Positions 23,676 to 32,547 are shown, counted from the stretch's first letter. The stretch: DNA of 64,000 nucleotides from Oscillospiraceae bacterium (GCA_019423755.1 JAHZAU010000011.1:1-64000), one strand, 5' to 3'. Made by a program: numbers and translations. The notes: generated by a model not told the origin, from the letters alone.

Positions 23676-26675
23676 TTAATAGTTTCGTTTTTCGTCCTCT
23701 GCCTTCTGAGCGGAGATGAGCTTCATCTCCATCCAGCGCTCCTTGCTGATGAGCACCTGGCGGGGCTTGCTGCCCTCGAAGGGGCCGATGATGCCCTTTT
23801 CCTCCATGGCGTCCATGATTCGGGCCGCCCGGGCGTAACCCAGCTTGAGCTTGCGCTGCAGCAGGGAGGTGGAGGCGATGCCGCTTTCCACCACGCACTC
23901 GATGGCGCTGGGCAGCATCTCGTCCTCCTCGTCAAAGCCGCCGCCTTCGCCCTTGTCGCCCTTCTTCTTGTCGGCGACGGTGTGGCGGTCGATCTCCTCG
24001 ATGATCTGCTGGTCGTAGGTCAGCTTCATGCCGGACTGCTTGATGAACTCCACGATGCGCTCCACCTCGCCGTCGGTGACAAAGCAGCCCTGGACGCGGG
24101 TGGGCTTGCTGGCTCCCACCGGGGAGAAGAGCATATCACCGCGGCCCAACAGCTTTTCGGCGCCCGCCGAGTCCAGGATGGTGCGGGAGTCGATCTGGGA
24201 GGATACCGCAAAGGCGATACGGGAGGGGATGTTTGCCTTGATGACGCCGGTGATGACGTCCACCGACGGACGCTGGGTGGCGATGACCAGGTGCATCCCC
24301 GCGGCGCGGGCCATCTGGGCCAGACGGCAGATGGAGTCCTCCACCTCGCCGGGCGCCGCCATCATCAGGTCGGCCAGCTCGTCGATGATGATGACCACCT
24401 GGGGCATGGGGCGCACCCCTTTTTCCGCCGCCATGCGGTTGTAGCCCTTCAGGTCGCGGACGTTGTTGTCCTTAAAGAGCTGGTAACGGTTGAGCATCTC
24501 GTTGACCGCCCAGCTCAGGGCACCGGCGGCCTTCTTCGGGTCGGTGACCACCGGCACCAGCAGGTGCGGAATGCCGTTGTAGATGCCAAGCTCCACCATC
24601 TTCGGGTCGATGAGCAGCATCTTCACCTCCTGCGGGGTGGACTTGTACAGCAGGCTGACGATGAGGGAGTTGATGCACACCGACTTACCGGAACCGGTGG
24701 CGCCGGCGATGAGCACGTGGGGCATCTTGCCCAGGTCGGCGATGGTGACCTGACCGGCGATATCCCGTCCCAGGGCCACCGACAAGCGGCTTTCCGCCCG
24801 GTCAAATTCCTCCGATTCCAGCATCTCCCGGATGGAGACGGTGCTTACTGTCTTGTTGGGCACCTCGATGCCCACGGCGGGCTTGCCGGGGATGGGCGCT
24901 TCGATGCGCACGCCGGAAGCCGCCAGGTTCAGGGCGATGTCGTCGGCCAGATTGGTGATGCGGCTGATCTTCACTCCGGCGGAAGGCTGCAGCTCATAGC
25001 GGGTCACCGCCGGGCCGCGGGCAATATCGATGATGCGGGTCTGGACGCCGAAGCTCTGGAGGGTGTCCACCAGCTTTTCGGCGTTGTGGCGCAGCTCCTC
25101 CTGCAGGTCGCTTTGGTCGGGCTGCTGGATGTCGTTGAGGATCTCCACCGGCGGGAAGATGTACTCCGGCTCCGGCTCGGGTTCCGGCTCCTCCTCGGTC
25201 ACCGAGAAGGACACACCCTCCCGGCCGATGCCTTCCTCCGAAAGGCGCTCCGGCGGCACCTCGATGACCTCGAAGTCGGTGCTGCGGCGCAGGGTGGGCC
25301 GGGCCGGTTCGGTCCCGGCGGTGGAAGCAACCGGGGCTTCCTGTTCCACAGGCTGGGATACAGGCTGGGACATGGGTTTGGAGGCGGGAGCGGCTGCCAG
25401 GGCCTCCTGGGGGAGGCTTGGCTGGGATACAGTCGGCTCCTCCGTCCGCAGATGTACCGCCGGCGGGAAGACCGCCTGGCCTTTTGCCTTGGCGTCCATC
25501 ATCCGCACCAGTTCTTCCGGGCGGATCAGGTCCTCGGGCTCCATCTCCGCCTCCATGCGGCGCAGGCTCTCCCGTCCATCGCCAAAGTCGGTCACCGGGC
25601 GGATGAGATCCTGGTTTTCGTCAAACAGGTCCACAAAGACGTCATCTTCTTCCTCCTCCGGCTGCGGGGCAGCAGGGGCCGGGTCGGGGGTCTTGGGGCC
25701 CATAATGCGGCTGATCAGGTCGTCGATCTCAGAGGTGGGGCTTTCCTCCACCGGAGCTTCCTCCACGGCAGCCGGGGCAGCGACTTCCTCGGCCGGGGGC
25801 GCCGGTTCCTCCTTGGGAGCCTCCTCCTGAGGCTGGGGGGTACGCTCCTTCCAAGCGTCCCGCCGCGCCTGCTGGATGCGCTCCTCGGTGATCTCATCCA
25901 GCTGTTCTTCCTTCTTCTGCTTTGCCTTTTCAAAGCTGCTCATCCGCGGGGTAACCGGCTCGTCCTCCTGGGGCGGCACCGGCTCTCCCACCGGGATGTC
26001 GATATTAAAGCTGGGGCGGGCAGCCCGCTGCTCCTCCTGGCGCTGGGCGCGCACCCGCTGGCGCTCCTCGGCGTGGGCCACATACACTTCCTCGATCTTC
26101 TTCACCGGTTTTTTGGCCGAAAGATACAGCCCCACCAGTGTCCCGCCGGTAAGAATCATGATGCACACAAAGATCAGCAGCACCATGGTGATGCGGGCGC
26201 CGGTCTCGCCGAACCAATACATCAGCGGCAGCCCGAACAGCGCCGAGATAGCCCCGCCGCTTTCCAGCTTGATGCCGCCTTCAAAAAGATAGACGATCTT
26301 TTCAATCAGGTTGCCGCTGGGGATGCCCTCCCCAAACACCTGGGTCGCCCCGCTGAAAAGACACACCAGGATGAGGGTCTGCCACACCTTGTGCCCCACC
26401 GGGCCCAGGGGCTTGTCCAGGGTGGTCATCACCGCTATGTAAAGAAAGATGGGGGCAATCAGATAGGCGCTCCACCCAAAGGTGCCTAAGATCAGATTGT
26501 GGAACCACTGCCACACATTCTGTCCCGGGATCAGGGTGATGAAAAATAAAAGCAGCCCAAAGGCAAACACCACGATCGCCCAAAGCTGCTGGCGGGCCTT
26601 TTGCTCCGCCTTTTCCCGTTCCCGCTGGCGCTGGGCCGCGGTTTTGGTTTTCGAAGAGGTTCCTTTCGTTGGCAT
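23676..26675 (-). CDS. ftsK: DNA translocase FtsK/SpoIIIE
   Basis: A 999-residue septal DNA pump that moves chromosomal DNA across the division or sporulation septum. Four membrane helices lie at about residues 28-175, then a long acidic Pro/Glu/Ala-rich linker (about 195-480). The motor follows (Walker A GATGSGKS, Walker B VVIIIDELADLMM), and last a gamma winged-helix domain (LLQRKLKLGYARAARIMDAMEEKGIIG) that reads orienting DNA sequences. It is the last gene of the tepA-ylzJ-ftsK operon, the same order as the spoIIIE region of Bacillus subtilis, so it is probably the SpoIIIE orthologue. Confidence 0.95.
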   Translation of the reverse strand: MPTKGTSSKTKTAAQRQREREKAEQKARQQLWAIVVFAFGLLLFFITLIPGQNVWQWFHNLILGTFGWSAYLIAPIFLYIAVMTTLDKPLGPVGHKVWQTLILVCLFSGATQVFGEGIPSGNLIEKIVYLFEGGIKLESGGAISALFGLPLMYWFGETGARITMVLLIFVCIMILTGGTLVGLYLSAKKPVKKIEEVYVAHAEERQRVRAQRQEEQRAARPSFNIDIPVGEPVPPQEDEPVTPRMSSFEKAKQKKEEQLDEITEERIQQARRDAWKERTPQPQEEAPKEEPAPPAEEVAAPAAVEEAPVEESPTSEIDDLISRIMGPKTPDPAPAAPQPEEEEDDVFVDLFDENQDLIRPVTDFGDGRESLRRMEAEMEPEDLIRPEELVRMMDAKAKGQAVFPPAVHLRTEEPTVSQPSLPQEALAAAPASKPMSQPVSQPVEQEAPVASTAGTEPARPTLRRSTDFEVIEVPPERLSEEGIGREGVSFSVTEEEPEPEPEPEYIFPPVEILNDIQQPDQSDLQEELRHNAEKLVDTLQSFGVQTRIIDIARGPAVTRYELQPSAGVKISRITNLADDIALNLAASGVRIEAPIPGKPAVGIEVPNKTVSTVSIREMLESEEFDRAESRLSVALGRDIAGQVTIADLGKMPHVLIAGATGSGKSVCINSLIVSLLYKSTPQEVKMLLIDPKMVELGIYNGIPHLLVPVVTDPKKAAGALSWAVNEMLNRYQLFKDNNVRDLKGYNRMAAEKGVRPMPQVVIIIDELADLMMAAPGEVEDSICRLAQMARAAGMHLVIATQRPSVDVITGVIKANIPSRIAFAVSSQIDSRTILDSAGAEKLLGRGDMLFSPVGASKPTRVQGCFVTDGEVERIVEFIKQSGMKLTYDQQIIEEIDRHTVADKKKGDKGEGGGFDEEDEMLPSAIECVVESGIASTSLLQRKLKLGYARAARIMDAMEEKGIIGPFEGSKPRQVLISKERWMEMKLISAQKAEDEKRNY

Positions 26676-26738
26676 AGTCTGGTCCTTTCCCCGGCGGCGG
26701 TGCCGCCGTTTATGTAACGCCGCCCTCCGGCGGCTGTG

Positions 26739-26972
26739 CTAGCTGTTATTTTGCGGGGGGTCTGGCTGTTCTCCGGCAGGGAGCACCGTCCCCACCGTGA
26801 CCGTCGGGTCCAAAAACGCCCGCGGGTCGGTGGAACAGATGCGCTCCACCACAAAGCCTGTCTCCCCCATGCGGCCTTCCAGGATGCCCCTGGCAAAGGG
26901 ACGCTGCTGGGCCGGGCCTTGCGGCGCGCTGCCCATCACCTGCCAGGGCGGTACGATGGTGTACAAAACCAT
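26739..26972 (-). CDS. YlzJ-like small protein
   Basis: A 77-residue protein beginning MVLYTIVPPWQVM, the YlzJ family start, encoded one base after the tepA stop. In Bacillus subtilis ylzJ lies between tepA and spoIIIE, as here. Function unknown. AAAGGAGGGGT is the ribosome site; upstream codons of the open frame lie inside tepA and are rejected. Confidence 0.8.
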   Translation of the reverse strand: MVLYTIVPPWQVMGSAPQGPAQQRPFARGILEGRMGETGFVVERICSTDPRAFLDPTVTVGTVLPAGEQPDPPQNNS

Positions 26973-26973
26973 G

Positions 26974-27741
26974 TTACCCCTCCTTTGGCCTCTCCCCGGA
27001 CGGGGCATCCTCCCCGCCGGGCTGCTGCTCTTCGATCATGCCGTACAGGCAGGCGATGGCGTCCGCCAGCCCGCCCAGATGGTCGATGAGCCCTTCTTCC
27101 ACCGCCTGCTCCCCGTCCAAGACGGTACCCACGTCCATGACAAGCTCCCCGGTGTTCATCATCAGCCGGCGGAAGTTTTCCGAGTCGATGGAGGAGTTGT
27201 CCACCACAAAGCGGACGATGCGCTCCTGCATCTTGTCGAAGTAGGACAGGGTCTGCGGCACCCCCAGCACCAGGCCGTTCATCCGCACCGGATGCACCGT
27301 CATGGTGGCCGAAGGGGCGATAAAGGACTGCCGGGCGCTGCAGGCCAGCGGCACCCCGATGGAATGTCCCCCGCCCAGCACCAGCGAGACGGTGGGCTTC
27401 TTCATCCCGGAGATCAGCTCCGCGATGGCCAGCCCCGCCTCCACATCGCCCCCCACCGTGTTGAGCACAATCAGCAGGCCCTGGATCTCCGGGTCCTGCT
27501 CGATGGCCACCAGCTGAGGGATCACATGCTCGTATTTGGTGGTTTTGTTCTGGGGCGGCAGGATATAATGCCCCTCGATCTGCCCCACGATGGTCAGCAC
27601 GTGGATCACATGCCGGGCCTTCTGGATGGTCACCGAGCCGGACTGCAGGATCTGCTCCCGGCAGGCGGCTTCCTCCTCCAGCGTCTCCTCCTCGGGAGCC
27701 TGGCAGGCCTGGGCTTTGGGGGGCTGTTTCTTTTTTTTCAC
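26974..27741 (-). CDS. tepA: translocation-enhancing protein TepA, ClpP-like protease
   Basis: A 255-residue ClpP/crotonase-fold serine protease. The nucleophile Ser lies in LGGGHSIGVPLACS, with the preceding LNTVGGDVEAGLAIAE forming the oxyanion region and TMTVHPV following. A GTG start is proposed: it follows AAGGTGAGG at about 9 bases and gives a Lys-rich N-terminus, whereas the longer open frame overlaps the promoter. TepA has been linked to protein export and degradation at the membrane. Although it abuts the phage block, its neighbours ylzJ and ftsK show that it belongs to the host locus. Confidence 0.85.
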   Translation of the reverse strand: MKKKKQPPKAQACQAPEEETLEEEAACREQILQSGSVTIQKARHVIHVLTIVGQIEGHYILPPQNKTTKYEHVIPQLVAIEQDPEIQGLLIVLNTVGGDVEAGLAIAELISGMKKPTVSLVLGGGHSIGVPLACSARQSFIAPSATMTVHPVRMNGLVLGVPQTLSYFDKMQERIVRFVVDNSSIDSENFRRLMMNTGELVMDVGTVLDGEQAVEEGLIDHLGGLADAIACLYGMIEEQQPGGEDAPSGERPKEG

Positions 27742-27867
27742 GGTATGGCACCTCACCTTACTCAATCTCCGGCACCGCCCGTTTTCCGGGGCGCCTTCTT
27801 TGGGTAGTGTGCGCGCCGAGCGGCCGGTTATGCGCACCGGCCGCCTTTTTGAGGAAGCAACACTTTT

Positions 27868-27896
27868 ATTATATCCGCTATCCCTTTTAAAAACAA
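27868..27896 (-). promoter_or_regulatory. promoter of the tepA-ylzJ-ftsK operon
   Basis: Minus strand TTGTTT, 17-base spacer, TATAAT. It gives the host operon its own transcription, independent of the phage block upstream. Confidence 0.65.
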
Positions 27897-27921
27897 GTCG
27901 CACCCTGTCACCCAAACGCAG

Positions 27922-27969
27922 CAAGCCCCCGGAGGCCAGCCGGTCTGTACCGGTGCCTCCGGGGGCTTG
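27922..27969 (-). terminator. long hairpin closing the phage-like block
   Basis: A 48-base hairpin with 15-base arms (CAAGCCCCCGGAGGC and complement) and an inner CCGGT/ACCGG pair, 18 bases after the last phage gene. The T-rich tail is on the plus strand only; on the minus strand it may act as a processing or weak termination site. Confidence 0.6.
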
Positions 27970-27987
27970 TATTTTCTTCTGCCGCCG

Positions 27988-28485
27988 TTAATAAAAGGCG
28001 ATATAGTGGTAGGTCGTGCCCGACATATTGAGCGTCGATTTTTTCCCGTTGCTCGGAAGACCCGAGGTCTGATATACGCGAAATCCGGTCACGTCCCACT
28101 CCATTCCCAGTGTGGACGCCTGCGGGGTCATGATGCCCGAATACTGAAGGGTCAGGTCGGTGCTGGGTTCCAGCATCACCAGCATCCCGTTTTCCGGGTA
28201 GATCACCAGGATCTTCGGCTCCGCCTCCAGCGGGACCAGCTGGCTGCTCTGGCCGTCGCCCGTGTAGCTGCCTTCCACAATCTTCAGCCCGGAGCCGGAG
28301 CCGCCGCCTGCCGCGTTCCACTTCTCTCGTTCCTCCGCGGTGACATGGGCCACGCTGTCCTCAAAATGCTCCTGGCACTTCTGGTCCAGCTGGTTGTTGT
28401 CGAAATTTACGTCCTCCATCTTGGGTTTGTCGCTGCCGATAAAGCGGTTCAGCCCCAAAAACGGAGTCTTTTGGCTGCTTGGCAT
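27988..28485 (-). CDS. short tail fibre-like protein
   Basis: A 165-residue protein. The N-terminus (LGLNRFIGSDKPKMEDVNFDNN) is the kind of baseplate-attachment segment seen in phage tail fibres, followed by the common fibre element HVTAEEREKWNAA and a Gly/Ser linker. The C-terminal beta-rich half ends in TYHYIAFY, which fits a receptor-contacting tip. It is much shorter than the PBSX fibre XkdV, so only a stubby fibre could be built. It is the last gene of the block. AAAGGAGGAAG sets the start. Confidence 0.75.
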   Translation of the reverse strand: MPSSQKTPFLGLNRFIGSDKPKMEDVNFDNNQLDQKCQEHFEDSVAHVTAEEREKWNAAGGGSGSGLKIVEGSYTGDGQSSQLVPLEAEPKILVIYPENGMLVMLEPSTDLTLQYSGIMTPQASTLGMEWDVTGFRVYQTSGLPSNGKKSTLNMSGTTYHYIAFY

Positions 28486-28498
28486 ATGCTTCCTCCTT

Positions 28499-29101
28499 TT
28501 ATCCCATAAGCCCCAGTTCCATCTGCTCCCAGCTCAGGTCCAGCCGGTCCAGCTCCTCCCAGCTTCGGTCCATAGCATCCAGCTGCTCCCAACTGGGGCT
28601 TCCGGTCTCCAATTCGATCTCCAGATGCGCCGGCGCCACCGCCTGGATGGCCTGCTTTACCTCGTCCAGATTTAAAAACCCGCCGGTCAGCCCCTGGGTA
28701 ATGACCCGCAGACGGCCCTGCTCCGGCAGCTCCTGGATCTCGCACGGGACCCCTGCCGAGCGCAGCGCCCGCTGCATGCCTTCCTGGTTAAAATCGCTGG
28801 CGCCCATGGCCAGGCGGTCCAGTACCATCCGCTGCCGCACCGAAAGGGCCAGCTCTTCCTTCACCGGAATGCCCAGCATCCGTTCCAGACGCTTGAGCTG
28901 CTGGCTGTCGCAGGTCTGTACGAGACACGGCCCCAGCAGCTGCCCTACCGCCTCTTCCAGCGCCTGCAGCCCCACCAGGTAGGCTTCCAGCTCGCACTGG
29001 ATCAGCGAATCGCACCTGCCCTTGGGCGGCTGGGACTGGGCGGCCCGGGGCAGACGGTACAGCCCCAGGCGTTCGAGACTGCGGTATAATCTCTGCCTCA
29101 T
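28499..29101 (-). CDS. DUF2313/YmfQ-type baseplate protein (XkdU-like)
   Basis: A 200-residue protein of the DUF2313 family (gp48/XkdU-like) that joins tail fibres to the baseplate wedge. The start overlaps the stop of the baseplate J gene in an ATGA. The C-terminus has three degenerate copies of a SWEQLD-type repeat (about residues 173-197), a tail often seen in this family. Confidence 0.78.
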   Translation of the reverse strand: MRQRLYRSLERLGLYRLPRAAQSQPPKGRCDSLIQCELEAYLVGLQALEEAVGQLLGPCLVQTCDSQQLKRLERMLGIPVKEELALSVRQRMVLDRLAMGASDFNQEGMQRALRSAGVPCEIQELPEQGRLRVITQGLTGGFLNLDEVKQAIQAVAPAHLEIELETGSPSWEQLDAMDRSWEELDRLDLSWEQMELGLMG

Positions 29102-30168
29102 GCCGCGCCTCCTGTCCATTCCTCCACCGCCGGTGCCTCACAGCAGATCTTCTCCCGCTGGGAGGGCGCCGTATCGGCCGCCGGTTTGAGCACCCGGCAG
29201 TTTGCCACGCTTTCCTGGTCCAGCATCGCTTTAATGAGCGCCGCTGTGGTCAAGCTCTGACCCACCGCCAAATCCGCAACCAGGCGGCTTACTGCATCTT
29301 TGGCGGCCTCGATGGCGTCCGATGCGCTGAAGCCGTCCTGGGGCTGCACCTGCGCCTGGATCTCCACCTGCTTTTTGGCCGCCTGGGTCACCGTCACCAC
29401 CACGTTAAGCTCCTTGACCTGGGCAAAATCCTGGCGCATCTGTTCCAGCAGCTCCTCCTGGACGCCTTCGCCGTCCACCACCACCTCCACGGTGCCGCTG
29501 CCGGAGGGGCGAGGGATCACCTTCACCGAAGCGACCCCCGGGTATCCCATGGCCATGTTGTAATAAAAGGCGCTGTTTGTCCCATTTGTAGCAAAACGGT
29601 AACTGTCCAGCAGGCGCTGGCGCAGTTCCTCGTCCCCTTCGGCCTCCTGACCGCCGACGGTGGGCTCCTGGGTCACCGCCTGGGCCACGCCCGGCACCGC
29701 GGAAACCAACACCCGCACCGCACCGGCAGCGGTGTTGCCCTGCTCGCCCGCTTCCAGGCAGCGGATAGGTACCTGGACGCTCTCCTCGCCCGACGGGATC
29801 ACCGCCTCCTCCTGGGTAGCAAAGCGGATGCTCCCCGCACCGGAGGTGGAAAGCTGGGTCCCCTGGGCGATCACGATCTCCCGGTCGGTGGGGCCGGTGC
29901 GGGTAAATATCGCCGTTCCCACCGCCGCCTGGGCCGGTTTTCGGCTCAGCCCCCGTTGGGCCGCGTGATATTCCAGCCAGGTACCGGTGGCAGTTTGGGC
30001 AAAGGACTGCCGCCTTGCCTCCTCCAACTCCTGCCAAAGGCCGTCCAGCACCTGAGCCAGCACCTGCAGCCGGATGCCGATGTCGCTGGCGTCCTCCGGC
30101 CGCATCCCAGCCAGCTGCTCGTAACGCTCCTGCATCTGCCCCAAAAGCTGGGCTCCTTTTTCTGTCAT
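29098..30168 (-). CDS. baseplate J-like protein (XkdT-like)
   Basis: A 356-residue baseplate J/gp47 family wedge protein. Typical features are the N-terminal helix with LDGLWQELEEARRQSFAQTATGTWLEYHAAQRGL, followed by AIFTRTGP, VIAQGTQLSTSG and the VPVIRCLEAGEQGN-type strand (read here as VPIRCLEAGEQGNTAAG), and PTVGGQEAEGDEELRQRL. It positions the wedges around the hub in contractile tails. AAAGGAGGATACGGC precedes the ATG. Confidence 0.9.
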   Translation of the reverse strand: MTEKGAQLLGQMQERYEQLAGMRPEDASDIGIRLQVLAQVLDGLWQELEEARRQSFAQTATGTWLEYHAAQRGLSRKPAQAAVGTAIFTRTGPTDREIVIAQGTQLSTSGAGSIRFATQEEAVIPSGEESVQVPIRCLEAGEQGNTAAGAVRVLVSAVPGVAQAVTQEPTVGGQEAEGDEELRQRLLDSYRFATNGTNSAFYYNMAMGYPGVASVKVIPRPSGSGTVEVVVDGEGVQEELLEQMRQDFAQVKELNVVVTVTQAAKKQVEIQAQVQPQDGFSASDAIEAAKDAVSRLVADLAVGQSLTTAALIKAMLDQESVANCRVLKPAADTAPSQREKICCEAPAVEEWTGGAA

Positions 30169-30181
30169 GCCGTATCCTCCT

Positions 30182-30532
30182 TTATCCGATCTCCAAAACG
30201 GCCTCCTGGCTCTGGCCGTCGCACTGCAGGCCCACCGTCACCGTCAGCCGCCCGGCCTCCCCCGGCTCGCACCGGACCCACGCCGCGCGTACCCCCGGCA
30301 GCGGCAGCAGCGCCTCCTGAGCCATCTGCAAGGCCCGTTCCTCCCGCTGCTGGGGAGAGACCTGCCCCAGCTGGGCAAAGCGGCTGCCCAGCTGCGGGGC
30401 GGTTTCCAGCGCCCCGCGGGGTACCACCAGCCGGACCACCGCCTGTTGGAGCAGCTCGTCCTCCCCCTGGATGGGCTGGGGCAGACCACGCTCGTCTACA
30501 GCAAAATCCCCGTTTACCAGCAAGGTATCCAT
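30182..30532 (-). CDS. baseplate wedge protein, DUF2634/gp25-like (XkdS-like)
   Basis: A 116-residue protein with the DUF2634 (XkdS) layout: a short N-terminal segment, then ELLQQAVVRLVVPRGALETAPQLGSRFAQL and a C-terminal beta strand set ending TVTVGLQCDG. This family occupies the gp25 wedge position that contacts the first sheath ring. The ATG follows GGAGGAGTAGG and lies 2 bases after the preceding stop. Confidence 0.75.
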   Translation of the reverse strand: MDTLLVNGDFAVDERGLPQPIQGEDELLQQAVVRLVVPRGALETAPQLGSRFAQLGQVSPQQREERALQMAQEALLPLPGVRAAWVRCEPGEAGRLTVTVGLQCDGQSQEAVLEIG

Positions 30533-30534
30533 GC

Positions 30535-30891
30535 CTACTCCTCCTTTTTCCAGCTGCCGTCGGGCCCCAGCGCCCAGCCGTTGATGACCACCTGGCCGTC
30601 CGCCCGCAGCAGGATGGACGCCCCCGCCGCGTTTTGCAGCAGAAGTTCTCCCTCTTTCAGGGGCGGCTCCTCCTCCTGTACCGCCCCCAGGCAGAGCGGC
30701 CGGCCCTGGGCCGTTACCCAAAGCAGCGCCTCCCCCTGGGGCGGCCGGACATAAACGCCATAAGGCAGGCATCGGGCCGCCCCGCGGCTGGCGCAGTCTC
30801 CCACCAGCTCGCCGCCCACAGCGGTCTGTCCGGCCTGAAGTTCCAGCCCCAGCGCCGCCTTGCCGCGGGCTACCTGTTTTGCAAGCCACAT
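30535..30891 (-). CDS. small baseplate spike or puncturing protein (gp45/gpV-like)
   Basis: A 118-residue protein whose C-terminal half (LLLQNAAGASILLRADGQVVING) has the repeat-strand signature of phage baseplate spike proteins of the Mu gp45/P2 gpV type. The rest is beta-rich. No C-terminal His-x-His metal tip is visible. It sits where PBSX has its small genes xkdR and neighbours. AAAGGAGAGG precedes the ATG. Confidence 0.6.
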   Translation of the reverse strand: MWLAKQVARGKAALGLELQAGQTAVGGELVGDCASRGAARCLPYGVYVRPPQGEALLWVTAQGRPLCLGAVQEEEPPLKEGELLLQNAAGASILLRADGQVVINGWALGPDGSWKKEE

Positions 30892-30919
30892 ACGCAGCCT
30901 CTCCTTTCTCGATCTTTCT

Positions 30920-31816
30920 CTACCAAAGCACCACCCGGGTAAAGGCTCCGCCGCTGCCAAACCGCAGCTCCGCCTCCCTTACCTCGCCCCAGCGCTCGTC
31001 CTCCAGCAGCACCTGGTCCCCGGGGCGGATGGGCCGCAGGCCGGAGATGACCCACTCCCAGCTTTCCTGCCCCTGCCAGGACTCCTCCAACCGGCGCCGG
31101 GCGTCGGCCTCCGGCTGGCGGGCCCACTGGGGCGCCGGTACGGCGTACCGCTCCCGCAGGATCTTCCCGCTTTGGGCCGCGGCGCTGTCCTCCCAGGTGT
31201 AGTACAGCCCGTCCTCGTTGCGGACATACACCCGGGAAAGGGGCCGGTACCGGTCCCAGCTGTGCCGGCGGGAAACCACCTGTCCCGCCGGGATGACCCA
31301 AGCCTTGGCCTCAGGGGATTTGAGCACCACCTGCCGCCCCTTCCAGACCCACGGCTCCCGCCCGGTGAGCAGCGCGCACAGCCCGGCAAAAGCTTCCCAG
31401 CGGCTGCTGCCTCGGGCCACGGTGTACTGGTCCAGGTAGCCGTTCTGCCCCACTCGGTCCACAAAACCCAGCGGGTACAGATAATCGGCAAACACCTGCC
31501 CCAGCGTCGCCCCAAAGTATTCCCTGGGACAAGCCTCGTTGTCCAGCAGAAGGGCCCCGCGGCTGCGGGCGGTCAGTTCCAGGCGGCTGCCCTTGCCGTC
31601 CCGGACCATCTCCTGACTGTCCACCTGCCCGGAGAACAGCTCCTCCTCCCCGTCGGTCACCCGCACCACGCAAAGCTGTTCCGGCTCCTGCTGCAGGCAA
31701 AACACCGCCTTCAGGCTATCCGCCGGGGAGTCCTGCCCGCACACCAAGGAAAACTGCTCCGGATGGCTCAGGCACAGACTGCCGGAGCCCACTCCTTCCA
31801 GATAAAACTCCAACAT
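30920..31816 (-). CDS. baseplate hub, late-control/gpD-like (XkdQ-like)
   Basis: A 298-residue protein with the gp27/gpD hub fold: an N-terminal barrel (to about residue 85), then the segment CPREYFGATLGQVFADYLYPLGF and the late-control-like domain with a final barrel ending GLRPIRPGDQVLLEDE. It would form the trimeric hub that caps the tube and holds the spike. Seven bases separate its start from the stop of the gene before. Confidence 0.78.
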   Translation of the reverse strand: MLEFYLEGVGSGSLCLSHPEQFSLVCGQDSPADSLKAVFCLQQEPEQLCVVRVTDGEEELFSGQVDSQEMVRDGKGSRLELTARSRGALLLDNEACPREYFGATLGQVFADYLYPLGFVDRVGQNGYLDQYTVARGSSRWEAFAGLCALLTGREPWVWKGRQVVLKSPEAKAWVIPAGQVVSRRHSWDRYRPLSRVYVRNEDGLYYTWEDSAAAQSGKILRERYAVPAPQWARQPEADARRRLEESWQGQESWEWVISGLRPIRPGDQVLLEDERWGEVREAELRFGSGGAFTRVVLW

Positions 31817-31822
31817 CCCGCC

Positions 31823-32182
31823 TTAGGCCCCCCTTTCTTCCAGGAAGCGCACCTGATACCGCACCCAGCGGTCGCCGCCCTGGCCCAGAAGGGTCAGGCT
31901 CTCCCATACGGCGTTCATGGGTTCCAGCCCCGCGCCGGACAGTACCTGCCCTTCCCCCTGGGAAAAGGCCTCCCGCATCCGGGCAAACTGCTCCATAGGG
32001 GACAGCCCTTCCTCCCAAAACAGCTCGCCCTCGCCTTCCACCACGCACAGCCCCGGCCCCAGGTTCTGTAAGGTCCCGCCGGTGCCCCAGCAGAGGCTGG
32101 CCGCCGTCTCCTGGCGGTAGCGTACCGTCAGGCTGGCCGGGTTGTGGCGAAATTCATACTCGCCAAACCGCAGATTGTTCAT
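31823..32182 (-). CDS. tail tube-baseplate adaptor, XkdP N-terminal-like, without LysM
   Basis: A 119-residue protein starting MNNLRFGEYEFRHNPASLTV, the pattern of the small beta-sandwich that begins PBSX XkdP-like proteins between tape measure and hub. The LysM domain that follows in XkdP is missing; the frame ends at VRFLEERGA. The ATG overlaps the stop of the preceding gene (ATGA) and follows GGGAGGGAAG. Identification is tentative and rests mainly on position. Confidence 0.55.
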   Translation of the reverse strand: MNNLRFGEYEFRHNPASLTVRYRQETAASLCWGTGGTLQNLGPGLCVVEGEGELFWEEGLSPMEQFARMREAFSQGEGQVLSGAGLEPMNAVWESLTLLGQGGDRWVRYQVRFLEERGA

Positions 32183-32547
32183 CGTCTTCCCTCCCCGCCT
32201 AAGCTTTGATACCGGCGGGCCAGCCGTTCCAGCTCCCGGGAAAGCTCCCCCGCCTGCTGGCCCTGGGGGTCCGCGTCCTCCCAGCGGGGCGGCTTCCAGT
32301 CCGAAGGCTGGGCCTGCGGCCAATCCACCGGCTCGCTTTCCTCCCAACGCTGGGCCAGCCGGGGAAGCGCTCTCTCCTCCCCGCCGGCGTCCGGCAAAGC
32401 GGTCCGCACCGTTTCCGGGGCCGCAGAAGTCTCGGAAGCCTCCTGCTCTGCCCTGGGGGCCGGTTCCGGCTTCCCGGACGCTGCTTCCTCCTTCTGGGGC
32501 CACAGCCAGCGCTGTACCGCCGCCCAAAACTGCTGCATCGCCGCCAT
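32179..32547 (-). CDS. Trp/Pro-rich small protein in the tape-measure position
   Basis: A 122-residue protein that I cannot place in a family. It has an N-terminal amphipathic helix (FWAAVQRWLWPQ), an acidic/Pro/Ala-rich middle, a segment with three spaced Trp (PVDWPQ, PSDWKP, PRWED) and a charged C-terminal helix (LSRELERLARRYQSL). Seven Trp in 122 residues is high. It begins at the base next to the tube stop and its stop overlaps the next start, so it is translated. It sits exactly where PBSX has the tail chaperone and the tape measure; it lacks the hydrophobic segments and length of a tape measure. Confidence 0.6.
   Translation of the reverse strand: MAAMQQFWAAVQRWLWPQKEEAASGKPEPAPRAEQEASETSAAPETVRTALPDAGGEERALPRLAQRWEESEPVDWPQAQPSDWKPPRWEDADPQGQQAGELSRELERLARRYQSLGGEGRR

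Noticed and set aside
26974..27741. ClpP-like protease next to phage genes as a phage prohead protease
   Set aside because: It is followed directly by ylzJ and ftsK as in the Bacillus tepA locus, has its own promoter, and the phage block already has an XkdF-like protease in the usual place.
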